Part shown: piece after piece, positions 33,776-41,546 of the stretch
Layout: every line of letters begins with the position of its first letter
Position numbering within the stretch: the first letter of the stretch is position 1
Origin: Ancylobacter sp. IITR112
GTDB lineage: Bacteria > Pseudomonadota > Alphaproteobacteria > Rhizobiales > Xanthobacteraceae
DNA length: 64,000 nucleotides
Assembly: GCF_041415945.1 (NCBI RefSeq)
Contig: NZ_JBGCUS010000002.1
Span: 1-64,000 of the forward strand
Reading direction: 5' to 3'
The notes under the pieces: generated by a model
Told to the model about the DNA's origin: nothing
The model's input: the letters and a program-made list of their open reading frames with translations, nothing else
Databases searched by the model: none
Position numbers and translations under genes: made by a program

Positions 33776-34381
33776 ATGGTCGACGCCGCCCTCATCCAGC
33801 AATGCGCCGATCCCGGCCTGAAGCCCGCGATCGTCGAGAAGTTCATCGTGTCGGCGGGCTCGCCGGATCCGCTGGCGGTCACCGTCCGGTCCGGCGGCCG
33901 CGTCGTGCTGATTCCCCGGCCTGGCACGGGGGAGGAGGCCATGGCGCTCGTCCGCCAGCATGTCGGCAAGGCCGTCGTGCGGGTCGGCGTCACGCAATAT
34001 CCTGCAGGGGTCGGCATCACCGACGTTTCGGAGCTGAAGCCCGATCTGGTCGACGCCTGCGCCAACATCCGGATGGGCACGAAGCTCTTCGCCAAGGTCT
34101 ACCGGATCGTCACCAAATGGTACGGCAACGCCGTTGACGAGGCCTTCGACGATGCGATCGAGGCCTGGAAGACCGGTAGCTTCGAGGGAAAGGCGATATT
34201 CAGCGAGCCGGATCCCGGCGACGTGAAACTCGCGGTGCCGGCTCCGGCGGAAGCAGATCGGAGCGAAGCGGGCCCAACCGAAGCCGCGGGACCGGTTCGC
34301 CCCGAACCCGTCGATCCGAACAAGGCGGGGATCCGCATCGATTTGTCCGGTATCGGCGGTAGCCGGCCAAAGTCCGATTGA
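33776..34381 (+). CDS. traH: Conjugal transfer protein TraH
   Basis: A 201-residue protein matching TraH of Ti-type plasmids in position (after traB) and size: MVDAALIQQCADPGLKPAIV, VEKFIVSAGSPDPLAVTVR, NIRMGTKLFAKVYRIVTKWY (about 97-116), then a proline/acidic linker and the C-terminal PNKAGIRIDLSGIG. The early helical part resembles lytic-transglycosylase-associated or periplasmic accessory proteins, but it has no signal peptide I can see. Its biochemical role is not known. Confidence 0.85.
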   Translation: MVDAALIQQCADPGLKPAIVEKFIVSAGSPDPLAVTVRSGGRVVLIPRPGTGEEAMALVRQHVGKAVVRVGVTQYPAGVGITDVSELKPDLVDACANIRMGTKLFAKVYRIVTKWYGNAVDEAFDDAIEAWKTGSFEGKAIFSEPDPGDVKLAVPAPAEADRSEAGPTEAAGPVRPEPVDPNKAGIRIDLSGIGGSRPKSD

Positions 34382-34504
34382 TGAATTGTCCCCACGAGAC
34401 TGGCGGGCCAGCCTCTCCCTAGCGGCGTAGAGCACTCAGATGTCGATCGACGAGCATCCGGCCGCCGGTCGCAAATCGCTCCGAGGGTGCCGTCGTATTT
34501 GTGC

Positions 34505-34767
34505 TCAGCTCAGTTCCCGCGCCAGTCCGATAGGAAGCCCCTTCAGGCCCGCGCATGTAACAGAGCCGATCGCGTCCCGATATCGAATGACCTCGCCCGC
34601 GCGCTGCGCGTGCGGATCCTTTCGAGCGTCTCGTCGATGTCATCTACGGCGAACATGACGCGCAGATGGCCGAGAGCGTTGACCGGGGCCTGGCGGTGAT
34701 CCGCGAACGTAGCCGGCTTAGGGAAGCGGGAGAGCTTGAGGCGGCCGTGGCTGTCCGGCGTGCTCAT
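34505..34767 (-). pseudogene. Decayed VOC/glyoxalase-family gene
   Basis: Pieces of a vicinal-oxygen-chelate family protein appear in order but in three frames: APVNALGHLRVMFAVDDIDE (with start at 34767), then RDRLCYMRGPEG, then LKGLPIGLARELS followed by a stop at 34505. At least two frameshifts separate them, and the N-terminal portion is missing or diverged. It lies between the traH end and the traM region and marks an old insertion. Confidence 0.72.
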
Positions 34768-35113
34768 CAGGCAATCCCAGTCGCGCGGAGGCCGCTCGAA
34801 ATAGCATTGAGATCGTTCGGTTCTACGGGATTCACCGCTTCGCTCTAGCGATTGGGGCGTCTCATCTTTATAAGGGCCGGCAGGGCAGTACGCGCTGCCT
34901 CGGGGTGTGGAAACCCCTACTCAGCGGTCGGTGCCAACCGGGAAGGCACCAAGGATCCTCTGGCCTTACGGCCGGGGGCCTGTGACGCATGTCCAGGCGC
35001 CTCGGTGCTAAAGGTCGCAGGACCGTCTGAGTACGGTTTCCAACCCCCGGCTTGGGATCAGGGATTGACGTTTGCGGGGGCGCACCGCGGACGACCTTTG
35101 AAGAAGAAGGCGG
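34768..35113 (+). other. Structured intergenic region upstream of traM
   Basis: About 345 bases without a gene. From about 34876 to 35055 it holds at least five strong hairpins: GGCAG...CTGCC, GGGGT-GTGGAA-ACCCC, GGTGCC-AACCGGGAA-GGCACC, GGCC-TTAC-GGCC and ACCGT-CTGAGT-ACGGT. This density is unusual for an untranslated leader. It could be a structured RNA, a relic of a group II intron domain, or an extended traM leader; none can be proven by eye. Confidence 0.45.
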
Positions 35114-35434
35114 ATGGGAAACGACCAGAACTGCGCTGTGCAGCCGGAGCACAAAGTCACGCTGAGGCCGGTCGTCGGCCTGACCGAGCATCTCCCCAAG
35201 CGAGATCTCGAACAAATCACAATTCAGGCAATCAGGACACATCGGCGCCTCCGCGACGCGGCCGAGGCGAAATATGAGGAATGGCGCAGGTCGCCGCCTG
35301 TTGCCAACTGTGAAAGCGTAGGTCCCGCCCGCATCGCCTATGTCAGCGCGATGATCGACATGCATGCCCAACAGACCCTCCTTTCGACGCTCCTCGACGT
35401 CCTCGGCCATGTCCCGCCGGTGCCGGTGGAGTGA
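35114..35434 (+). CDS. traM: TraM, anti-activator of quorum-sensing regulator TraR
   Basis: A 106-residue helical protein that lines up with Ti-plasmid TraM: TLRPVVGLTEHLPKRDLEQI, TIQAIRTHRRLRDAAEAKYE, and IAYVSAMIDMHAQQTLLSTL followed by LDVLGHVPPVPVE. TraM binds the LuxR-type activator TraR and blocks conjugation until the acyl-homoserine lactone signal and TraR exceed a threshold. In Ti plasmids traR is next to traM; here no traR was found nearby. ATG has GGCGGATGGG context; the ribosome site is only moderate (GAAGAAGG upstream). Confidence 0.88.
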   Translation: MGNDQNCAVQPEHKVTLRPVVGLTEHLPKRDLEQITIQAIRTHRRLRDAAEAKYEEWRRSPPVANCESVGPARIAYVSAMIDMHAQQTLLSTLLDVLGHVPPVPVE

Positions 35435-35540
35435 TAGGAGCGAACCGCTCACATCAGCTTCACCTTCGTGGTCAGAGCCGTATCAAGAGCTGCAGTGTCC
35501 CATTTGTTGCCCTTGGACATGCTAGAAAGGGACTGTCTGC

Positions 35541-35897
35541 ATAACGAAGAAGGACAGCCATGATGCCTATATAGCCGCCGCACCGGAGCAGTTCCGCGAC
35601 ATGTTGGGCCAGCTGCGCGCGCAGTTATCGCGGGCGCGGCCAGGCGCCGAAGAAGTCATGATGTACGATAGGCCCGGATTTCAGATCGAAGGGACGATCG
35701 TCGCGGGCTATGCCGCCTTCAGCAAACAATGTGGTCTCTATGTCGATCCGGGTGCAATTGCGGCCCATGCAGACGAGATCGCATCTTCGAAACTCAAGGC
35801 GACTAAGACCGGAGTTACGTTCTTGGTGAGTAAGCCTATTACTGATCAACTCGTTAGGAAATTGGCAGTGAGTTCGCGAAGCAAGAAGGGATTCTAG
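35541..35897 (+). CDS. DUF1801 (YdhG-like) protein with an altered start codon
   Basis: A YdhG/DUF1801-like protein: YIAAAPEQFRDMLGQLRAQL, PGAEEVMMYDRPGFQIEGTI, VAGYAAFSKQCGLYVDPGAI and KTGVTFLVSKPITDQLVRKL. Homologous-looking sequence runs upstream of the first ATG (35601) to KKDSHDAYIAAAP, and in the position where a start is expected the codon is ATA (35541), ten or so bases after AAAGGGA; a stop lies just before. So the start appears to have mutated from ATG to ATA. If translation begins at 35601 the protein is 98 residues and loses its first helix. Its function is unknown and it may be dying. Confidence 0.65.
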   Translation: MTKKDSHDAYIAAAPEQFRDMLGQLRAQLSRARPGAEEVMMYDRPGFQIEGTIVAGYAAFSKQCGLYVDPGAIAAHADEIASSKLKATKTGVTFLVSKPITDQLVRKLAVSSRSKKGF

Positions 35898-36077
35898 GGC
35901 CTTTTCTTCGGCAACGCAGTACCTGGCTTATTTGGACCTGAAGCGTTCGGCTAACGCGGAGATTGGTTAGTCAAATTTCGAATGCGGCTTGGCCTCGTCG
36001 CCATCGTTTGACACTGTCGTGTTATTGAGAGGTCCTGACCTCAATTCCACACCGCCAGCCGATGGCCGGTTGCGAAA
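35898..36077. other. Intergenic region between the DUF1801 gene and trbI
   Basis: Nothing recognisable as a gene. This is where traR lies in Ti-type plasmids, between trbI and traM, but no LuxR-type helix-turn-helix is encoded here in any frame that I could see. Confidence 0.4.
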
Positions 36078-37367
36078 TCATCCACGGTAGACCCCCGGGA
36101 ACATGATGTCCTGGTCGACGAGGACATTGAATTTGTATCCCGGTCGAATCTCCAGCGTTGGCTGAACGTCGAGATTGCGATTGATCGTGCGCTCCGCCAC
36201 GCGTCCGAAGGTCTCCGCGAAATTCCGCCGCGCGGCGTCCTCGGCGCTGTTTCCATTGTCGAACGGATTGTTGTTCTGCGGGATCGCCATGTCCATGCCA
36301 GCGCCGATGACGGCGAGCAGGATCGCGGACCCAAATGTCTTCAGATAGTGGTTGTTCACCTTGTCATTGAAGCCGCCATAGCCCTCGGCATCGGTCCCGG
36401 CCATGCCGCCGATCTGCAGCGTCGATCCGTTCGGGAAGATGATGTCAGTCCAAACGACGAGCACGCGGGACTGGCCGAACGAGACCTTGCTGTCATAGCG
36501 ACCGAACAGCTTCGTTCCCTGCGGGATGAGCAGGCGGTGCCCGGTGGCGCTGTCGTAGACGTTCTGGCTGACCTGCGCGGTGATGCGGCCGGGAAGGTCG
36601 GAGTTGATGCCGGTGATGAGCGTCGCGGGGATCACCGAGCCGCGCTTGAGCTCATAGAGCGAGCGCTGCGGCACGACCTGGTTGGGGAGATAGCCGAGCT
36701 CCTTGATGTCGGCATTGAAGAAGTCCTCCTTCGTCCGTTGGGCGTTCGGGTCGAGGTTCTGGCCGGTGAGGCCGGCGCGGAGCGCGGCGCCGTAGAGATC
36801 CGCGGCCGCGCCGGCGCCCGTGGCACTGGCGCCAGCGGGCTGCGAGGCCGCGGGATCGCTCCGCGCGTTGCTGCGCAACTTGTCGACGTTGACGGCGATC
36901 GGTGAGTCATAGGCCGTGTCGTTGGCCTGCATCCGCGCCATGCGTTGGCGTTGCAACTCGCGATAGTATTGCTCATCGGCCTCTCGCTTGAGCCGAGCGC
37001 GCCAAACAGCGTCCGGCTCGCCTTCCGCCGTCGCGCGCTCAGGCTGGACGATGGCGGGCTTTGGCGCGGCCGCCGGCTCGGTTCGTTCCGGAGGCGTCGG
37101 CTGAAACACCGGCGCCTCCGCGGGATCGCCGATGATCCCGTCCGAGACGCCACGCTTCAATTGGTCGGCATAGGTGGACGCCGGGGCACCACCGGCCTGC
37201 TCGATCGACGGGTTGCGCGAAAAATACAGTCCGCGCGAGCTTAGCCCGTAAATGATCACGGCGAGGAAGGCGACGACCAGAGCGATCGCGATGACGATCG
37301 GCAGGCGATTGATCCGCCGGATCTTCGGTTCGGCCGCTTCCCCGCCGAGCTTGAGGGATTGAACCAT
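36078..37367 (-). CDS. trbI: TrbI, VirB10-like mating-pore protein
   Basis: A 429-residue protein, VirB10 homologue, spanning from inner to outer membrane complex. One membrane helix (RLPIVIAIALVVAFLAVIIY, about 21-40), a proline-rich periplasmic linker, then the conserved C-terminal VirB10 domain: RGSVIPATLITGINSDLPGR, ITAQVSQNVYDSATGHRLLI, PQGTKLFGRYDSKVSFGQSR, and IFPNGSTLQIGGM. It is last in the trb operon, as in Ti plasmids. Confidence 0.94.
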   Translation of the reverse strand: MVQSLKLGGEAAEPKIRRINRLPIVIAIALVVAFLAVIIYGLSSRGLYFSRNPSIEQAGGAPASTYADQLKRGVSDGIIGDPAEAPVFQPTPPERTEPAAAPKPAIVQPERATAEGEPDAVWRARLKREADEQYYRELQRQRMARMQANDTAYDSPIAVNVDKLRSNARSDPAASQPAGASATGAGAAADLYGAALRAGLTGQNLDPNAQRTKEDFFNADIKELGYLPNQVVPQRSLYELKRGSVIPATLITGINSDLPGRITAQVSQNVYDSATGHRLLIPQGTKLFGRYDSKVSFGQSRVLVVWTDIIFPNGSTLQIGGMAGTDAEGYGGFNDKVNNHYLKTFGSAILLAVIGAGMDMAIPQNNNPFDNGNSAEDAARRNFAETFGRVAERTINRNLDVQPTLEIRPGYKFNVLVDQDIMFPGVYRG

Positions 37368-37379
37368 GTTCCCCTCCCC

Positions 37380-37832
37380 TCACCCGCGCTGCATGACTGA
37401 CAACGGACTTGTCGGCGTCGCGCCGGCCGCGGTCGCGGTGTAGGCGCGGCCAAGATCGAGCGAGCCGGTCGAGAGGCGCGCGAGCACCTGGCCATCATAG
37501 CTGCCGATCACATAGGCGAGCGGAATGAGCTTCTCGCCTTCGGCCTTCTGATCGCTGACCACGGCATAGCCCCAGGTCTTCAGCGAGGCCTCGAGCGCGC
37601 CGCCAAACGGCGAGCCATCGGGCTTCAGCACGATGGTGCCGGTACCCGGTCCGACATGTTCGGCCAGGCGGCTGACCATGTCGCCGGCGATGGCGCTTGC
37701 CGCGGGACCTGAAATCTCCTGCGGCGCGGAGCTGGCCACGAGGCTTTCGGTTCCGAAGGTTTGGCAGCCGGCGAGCAGCGCGGCGGCCAAGGCGACGACA
37801 AGGAGGCGGGGGACGAGGTGTCGCGGGGTCAT
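37380..37832 (-). CDS. trbH: TrbH, conjugal transfer lipoprotein
   Basis: A 150-residue lipoprotein: signal [17 protein letters not shown] with lipobox LAGC (Cys near residue 23). The mature part [20 protein letters not shown] then [20 protein letters not shown] matches TrbH. It may be a VirB7-like or outer-membrane accessory component. GTG at 37835 is an alternative start just before the ATG. It lies between trbG and trbI with gaps of a few bases. Confidence 0.9.
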   Translation of the reverse strand: MTPRHLVPRLLVVALAAALLAGCQTFGTESLVASSAPQEISGPAASAIAGDMVSRLAEHVGPGTGTIVLKPDGSPFGGALEASLKTWGYAVVSDQKAEGEKLIPLAYVIGSYDGQVLARLSTGSLDLGRAYTATAAGATPTSPLSVMQRG

Positions 37833-37835
37833 CAC

Positions 37836-38672
37836 CTACCCTCCCCTGCTGATGGTGATCTTGTCCTGGTGCCAGCCGACGCCGGAGACGAGCACGGCGC
37901 GATCGACGTTGTAGTCCACCACCATCATGTTGCCCTTCATGCGGTAGTTGACGATGCGGTTCTGGCCACCGGAGACGACGAAGAGCACCGGGGCGTCCTG
38001 TCCGGACATCGAGCGCGGAAACTGGATGTAGGTCTTCTGGCCGTCCGAATAGACGCGGGTCGGCCGCCAGCCAGCATTGCCGCTGACGCTGTACTGGAAG
38101 TTCAGCTGCTCGGCCGGCACGCCGGCGCCCGGGATGGTGCTTGCCTCGAGCCTCGCGTTGATGTCGGAAAGGCGGGTCGACACGTCCTCGGGATATTCGA
38201 AGCCGATGCGCGCCATGTACTGGCTCTGATGCGATTTGAGCTGGATGTGGTAGGTGCGCCGCGACGTCGTCACCACCATCGAGGTGACCAGCCCCGGCTC
38301 GGCCGGCTTGACGATCAGATGGATCGCCTGCCCGCCCACGGCTCCGGACGTCGCCGGCTCGACCTTCCAGCGCACCGTGTCGCCGACGAGCACATCACGC
38401 ACCACCTCGCCGGCCTGCAGCTCGATATCGCAGACCTGCAGGGGCGAGCACACGACCGAGGGCTGGATCTCGCCATAGAGGAAGATCACCTTTCCGTCCG
38501 CCCCTCTGGTGACGAGCCCGCGCGAACCGCGCCACTGTCCGGAGATGTTGGTGCCGCGGGCCTCGTTCGCGCTCATCCCCTGGGCGGCGGCAGGCGCAGC
38601 GACGAAACCCGTCGCCACGACAGCCGACAGCACGAGCAGCATGGCGGCAATGATTGTTCCTTCTCTTGTCAT
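37836..38672 (-). CDS. trbG: TrbG, VirB9-like mating-pore protein
   Basis: A 278-residue periplasmic protein, homologue of VirB9. Signal peptide [20 protein letters not shown], then [59 protein letters not shown] and the C-terminal [22 protein letters not shown] part ([18 protein letters not shown]). VirB9 proteins form the outer-membrane core complex with TrbH and TrbI. The ATG at 38672 is chosen because it begins the signal peptide. Confidence 0.94.
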   Translation of the reverse strand: MTREGTIIAAMLLVLSAVVATGFVAAPAAAQGMSANEARGTNISGQWRGSRGLVTRGADGKVIFLYGEIQPSVVCSPLQVCDIELQAGEVVRDVLVGDTVRWKVEPATSGAVGGQAIHLIVKPAEPGLVTSMVVTTSRRTYHIQLKSHQSQYMARIGFEYPEDVSTRLSDINARLEASTIPGAGVPAEQLNFQYSVSGNAGWRPTRVYSDGQKTYIQFPRSMSGQDAPVLFVVSGGQNRIVNYRMKGNMMVVDYNVDRAVLVSGVGWHQDKITISRGG

Positions 38673-38689
38673 TGGCGTGCGCGGGCCTT

Positions 38690-39349
38690 TCACAGCTGGG
38701 CGGTCCATTCGAAGTCCCGCAGATAGAGACCGATCGGATTGAGGCGGATGACGCCCTCGTCCTGCGGCGGGGTCAGTGTCACGGTGGCGATGCCCCGGAA
38801 CCGGCGCACGGCGGTTTCCTTGCCCTTCCGGTCGCGCTCATATTCGGTCCAGTCGATCTGGTAGCTCTGGTTGGAGAGCGGCACGACATTGTTGACCTCG
38901 ATCGCGACGGTCGCGTTCTTCGCCTTCTCGAACGGGGAATTGCCGCGAAACCAGGCGTTGATCTTCTCAGTCGCCGGATCGGAGGTGCGCAGCAGCGCGT
39001 AGGTGCGATCGATGTATTGCTTCTGCACCACCGCGTCGGGCGTCACGCTGCGGAAGTTCGAGACGAAGGTGCCGAGCGTCGCGCGGACGACGCGAGGATC
39101 GGCATATTCGATCTGCTGGGGGAAGCCGGCTGTTACCGCGGTGCCGAGGCGGTCGACCTCGACAATGTAGGGCACGAGCTTGACCTGCGTGCTCTGATAG
39201 AGCGCGTAGCTGAAGCCGACCACGGCCATCAGCATGCCGGTGATGCCGACGAGCCGCCACGCGGCCGCGGCCTTGACGTAGGAGCCATAGCGCTCGTTCC
39301 ACTCCTGGCGAGCGGCGATATAGGGATTGTCGGGCGGACTGGCGGCCAT
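38690..39349 (-). CDS. trbF: TrbF, VirB8-like mating-pore protein
   Basis: A 219-residue bitopic inner-membrane protein, VirB8 homologue. Typical N-terminus [20 protein letters not shown], a membrane helix ([20 protein letters not shown], about 31-50), then a periplasmic VirB8 domain with [34 protein letters not shown] and [14 protein letters not shown] at the end. It is an assembly factor of the pore. Confidence 0.94.
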   Translation of the reverse strand: MAASPPDNPYIAARQEWNERYGSYVKAAAAWRLVGITGMLMAVVGFSYALYQSTQVKLVPYIVEVDRLGTAVTAGFPQQIEYADPRVVRATLGTFVSNFRSVTPDAVVQKQYIDRTYALLRTSDPATEKINAWFRGNSPFEKAKNATVAIEVNNVVPLSNQSYQIDWTEYERDRKGKETAVRRFRGIATVTLTPPQDEGVIRLNPIGLYLRDFEWTAQL

Positions 39350-39367
39350 GCTGATGCGCGTCTCCCC

Positions 39368-40555
39368 TCACTTGTCCTCAATCGGCGGTGGCGGCGGCGG
39401 TGGCGGCGATTTCTGCCGCGACTGATCGAGCTTGGCGTTGGCCAGGCCGAGCAAGGATCCGGCATAGGCGCCCGGCGCCGCGATCGCCTTTTCCTTCGCC
39501 GCCGAGCCGGCCGCCCATCCCGCATTGCCGATGCCGGCTACCATGCCGCGCAGCGCCGCTCCCGCCATCGAGGAGCCACCAGCTCGCGCGCTCCTCGCCG
39601 CCGACGCGCCGGACATCGCCGCACTCGCCCCGAGGAACGCGCCGCCGGCGGCGAAGGTCGCTGCCTGGCCGCCGTGGCGGATCGCTTCCATGCCGCCGGA
39701 GATCGAGGCGCCTTGCACGACGCCCTGGACGATCGGCGGCACATACATGGCGATGATGAACACGACGACGGAGATGCCGGCGATCGCGAGCGTCGTGATG
39801 AACTGGTCGGATGTGGCCGTCGGCGCCTCGGCGAGGCCGAGCAGCACCTCCGAGCCGATGCGTGCGATCATGACCAGCGCCATCAGCTTCATGCCGACCG
39901 AGAAGGCATAGACGAGGTATCGGACGGCGAAGTCCTTGGTGAAGGACGAACCTCCGAGGCCGAGCATGATCATGCCGGCGAGCAAGCCGACATACATCTC
40001 GACCATCACCGCAATGAAGATCGCCGCGACAAGGCTGAAGGCGATGACGACGATGACCATGGCGAAGACAGCGGCAATGGCGAGTGCATTGTCTTCAAAG
40101 AGACCGAACTTCGCCTGCTCCGACATCTTGGAGGCGACACGGATGCCGGCGTCGAAGATGTTCGCCGGCGAGGCCGAGCCGCCATTGGCGCCGATCTGAA
40201 ACAGGCTGTCGACGACCGCCTTGGCGAAGCTCGGTCCCCTGTCGAGGATGAAGGCGAACAGGCCGATGAACATGATCCGGCGCACGAGCTCGGCGAACCA
40301 GGCATCGAGTGAGGCTGCCTGCAGGGCGAGCCACACCGCGGCGATGCCGACCTCGATGCCCGCGAGAATCCAGAACAGGGAGCGCGCCGCATTCATGACC
40401 GTCGTCTCCCAGCCTTTCGCGGCCGTCGAGACCTGGTTCTCGAGCGTGGTCAACACGCTCCCCTGCTGGGCGAGCGCCGGTGCGCTGGCGAGCAGGACGA
40501 GGGCAATGATGATGAAGCCGATTTCGAGCGCGCGGGACGGACGGGTGACTACCAT
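39368..40555 (-). CDS. trbL: TrbL, VirB6-like polytopic pore protein
   Basis: A 395-residue polytopic inner-membrane protein, VirB6 homologue. Signal-like start (FIIIALVLLASAPALAQQGS), then about six helices (SLFWILAGIEVGIAAVWLAL; MFIGLFAFILDRGPSFAKAV; FAMVIVVIAFSLVAAIFIAV). A glycine/alanine-rich region follows, and the C-terminal tail has an eight-proline run (SPPPPPPPPIEDK). The ATG at 40555 was chosen over a longer open frame because it begins the hydrophobic leader. trbK overlaps its start. Confidence 0.93.
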   Translation of the reverse strand: MVVTRPSRALEIGFIIIALVLLASAPALAQQGSVLTTLENQVSTAAKGWETTVMNAARSLFWILAGIEVGIAAVWLALQAASLDAWFAELVRRIMFIGLFAFILDRGPSFAKAVVDSLFQIGANGGSASPANIFDAGIRVASKMSEQAKFGLFEDNALAIAAVFAMVIVVIAFSLVAAIFIAVMVEMYVGLLAGMIMLGLGGSSFTKDFAVRYLVYAFSVGMKLMALVMIARIGSEVLLGLAEAPTATSDQFITTLAIAGISVVVFIIAMYVPPIVQGVVQGASISGGMEAIRHGGQAATFAAGGAFLGASAAMSGASAARSARAGGSSMAGAALRGMVAGIGNAGWAAGSAAKEKAIAAPGAYAGSLLGLANAKLDQSRQKSPPPPPPPPIEDK

Positions 40556-40749
40556 CGTGGTTTCATCTCCTGCCCGCCGCGCACCGGACGATCGGGATCG
40601 CCGCCGAGGAAGTCCTCGGCGCGCTGGCGCTGCTCCTGCACCGACGGCGCTGTGGTCTCCAGCCGGGGCGTGACGACGAACCAGATCACCGTGAGGCCGA
40701 CGAGCGCGAGGACCGCCGCCAGCGCTGCCATGACGACCGGCCGGCTCAC
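40549..40749 (-). CDS. trbK: TrbK, entry-exclusion-type protein
   Basis: A 66-residue protein with one membrane helix (VVMAALAAVLALVGLTVIWF, about 5-24) and a short hydrophilic tail ending GGQEMKPRW. Small size and position between trbJ and trbL match TrbK of Ti and RP4-type operons, which in RP4 is the entry-exclusion lipoprotein. The start is a GTG overlapping the trbJ stop. The tail GGQEMKPRW is nearly the same as the TrbJ end (GGQTMEPRW). Confidence 0.85.
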   Translation of the reverse strand: MSRPVVMAALAAVLALVGLTVIWFVVTPRLETTAPSVQEQRQRAEDFLGGDPDRPVRGGQEMKPRW

Positions 40750-41546
40750 CAGCGCGGCTCCATCGTCTGCCCGCCACGGACACCGGGCGTCGTCGCGTTG
40801 AAGAACTGCTCGCGCCGGGCCTGCGCGAGATCCTTGTCCGCTTGCTCGGACTGGAGCCATGTCCCCATCATCGTCGTCTGCTGGGAGACCAGACCGCGAA
40901 GCTTCTGGAACTGCGCCACCTGCTGCGCCGCGATCTGATGGCCGACCTGCAGCGCCTTCATCTGCCCGTCGGCGGACTGCGACATCGTGCGGAGCGAGCT
41001 CATCGTCGACTCTTCCGACGAGAACTGCTCGGCGGTGAGACCGGCCGCCTTGAGCGTGCCGGCGATCGTGTCGCGATTGGTCGTCGACCAGTTCTGATAG
41101 GTCGAGGCGAAGGTCGCTCCGTTGGGGAGGTTGGTCTTGAAGTCGGCATAGCTCTGGAAGCGCTGCTTCAACACGTCGTCGGCATTGCTCATCGAGAAGG
41201 CGATGCCCTGCCCTTGAGCGGCAAGGCTGCGCAGCCGGTTGAGATCGTTCTCCACCTGCCCCCAGATGTGGTTCGGCAGCTGGGCGGTGTTCTGCAGCAT
41301 GTTCTCGTAAATGCGCAGCTGGTTCTGGATCTGCTCCGCCAGTTGGGTGATCTGCGTGACTTGATTGTTGATCTGTTCGGTTGACTTCGTCACCATCGTC
41401 ACGAGCTCGCCGTTGTTCAGGAGCTGCGTCCATTCGGTGGCGCCGCCGGCCGCCGATCCCGAGAGGGCTGGCGAGACATGAGCCATCGTCGCCACGAGGG
41501 CCATCGACGCGGCAAGACTAGCTTTGGTGAAGAAGGGCTTCCGCAT
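40746..41546 (-). CDS. trbJ: TrbJ, VirB5-like minor pilin/adhesin
   Basis: A 266-residue secreted, mainly helical protein of the TrbJ/VirB5 family. Signal peptide SLAASMALVATMAHVSPALS (about 9-28), then WTQLLNNGELVTMVTKSTEQ, INNQVTQITQLAEQIQNQLR and a long coiled-coil helix, with a C-terminal QQTTMMGTWLQSEQADKDLA. Its first residues overlap the trbE end by 29 bases on the same strand. Confidence 0.93.
   Translation of the reverse strand: MRKPFFTKASLAASMALVATMAHVSPALSGSAAGGATEWTQLLNNGELVTMVTKSTEQINNQVTQITQLAEQIQNQLRIYENMLQNTAQLPNHIWGQVENDLNRLRSLAAQGQGIAFSMSNADDVLKQRFQSYADFKTNLPNGATFASTYQNWSTTNRDTIAGTLKAAGLTAEQFSSEESTMSSLRTMSQSADGQMKALQVGHQIAAQQVAQFQKLRGLVSQQTTMMGTWLQSEQADKDLAQARREQFFNATTPGVRGGQTMEPRW

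Noticed and set aside
34876..35055. Cobalamin riboswitch (because of AACCGGGAAGGCACC)
   Set aside because: The B12-box GCCACTG and the rest of the core are absent, and the downstream gene is traM.
34876..35055. Group II intron
   Set aside because: No domain V with its AGC triad, no boundary pair and no reverse-transcriptase coding nearby; kept only as an alternative for the structured region.
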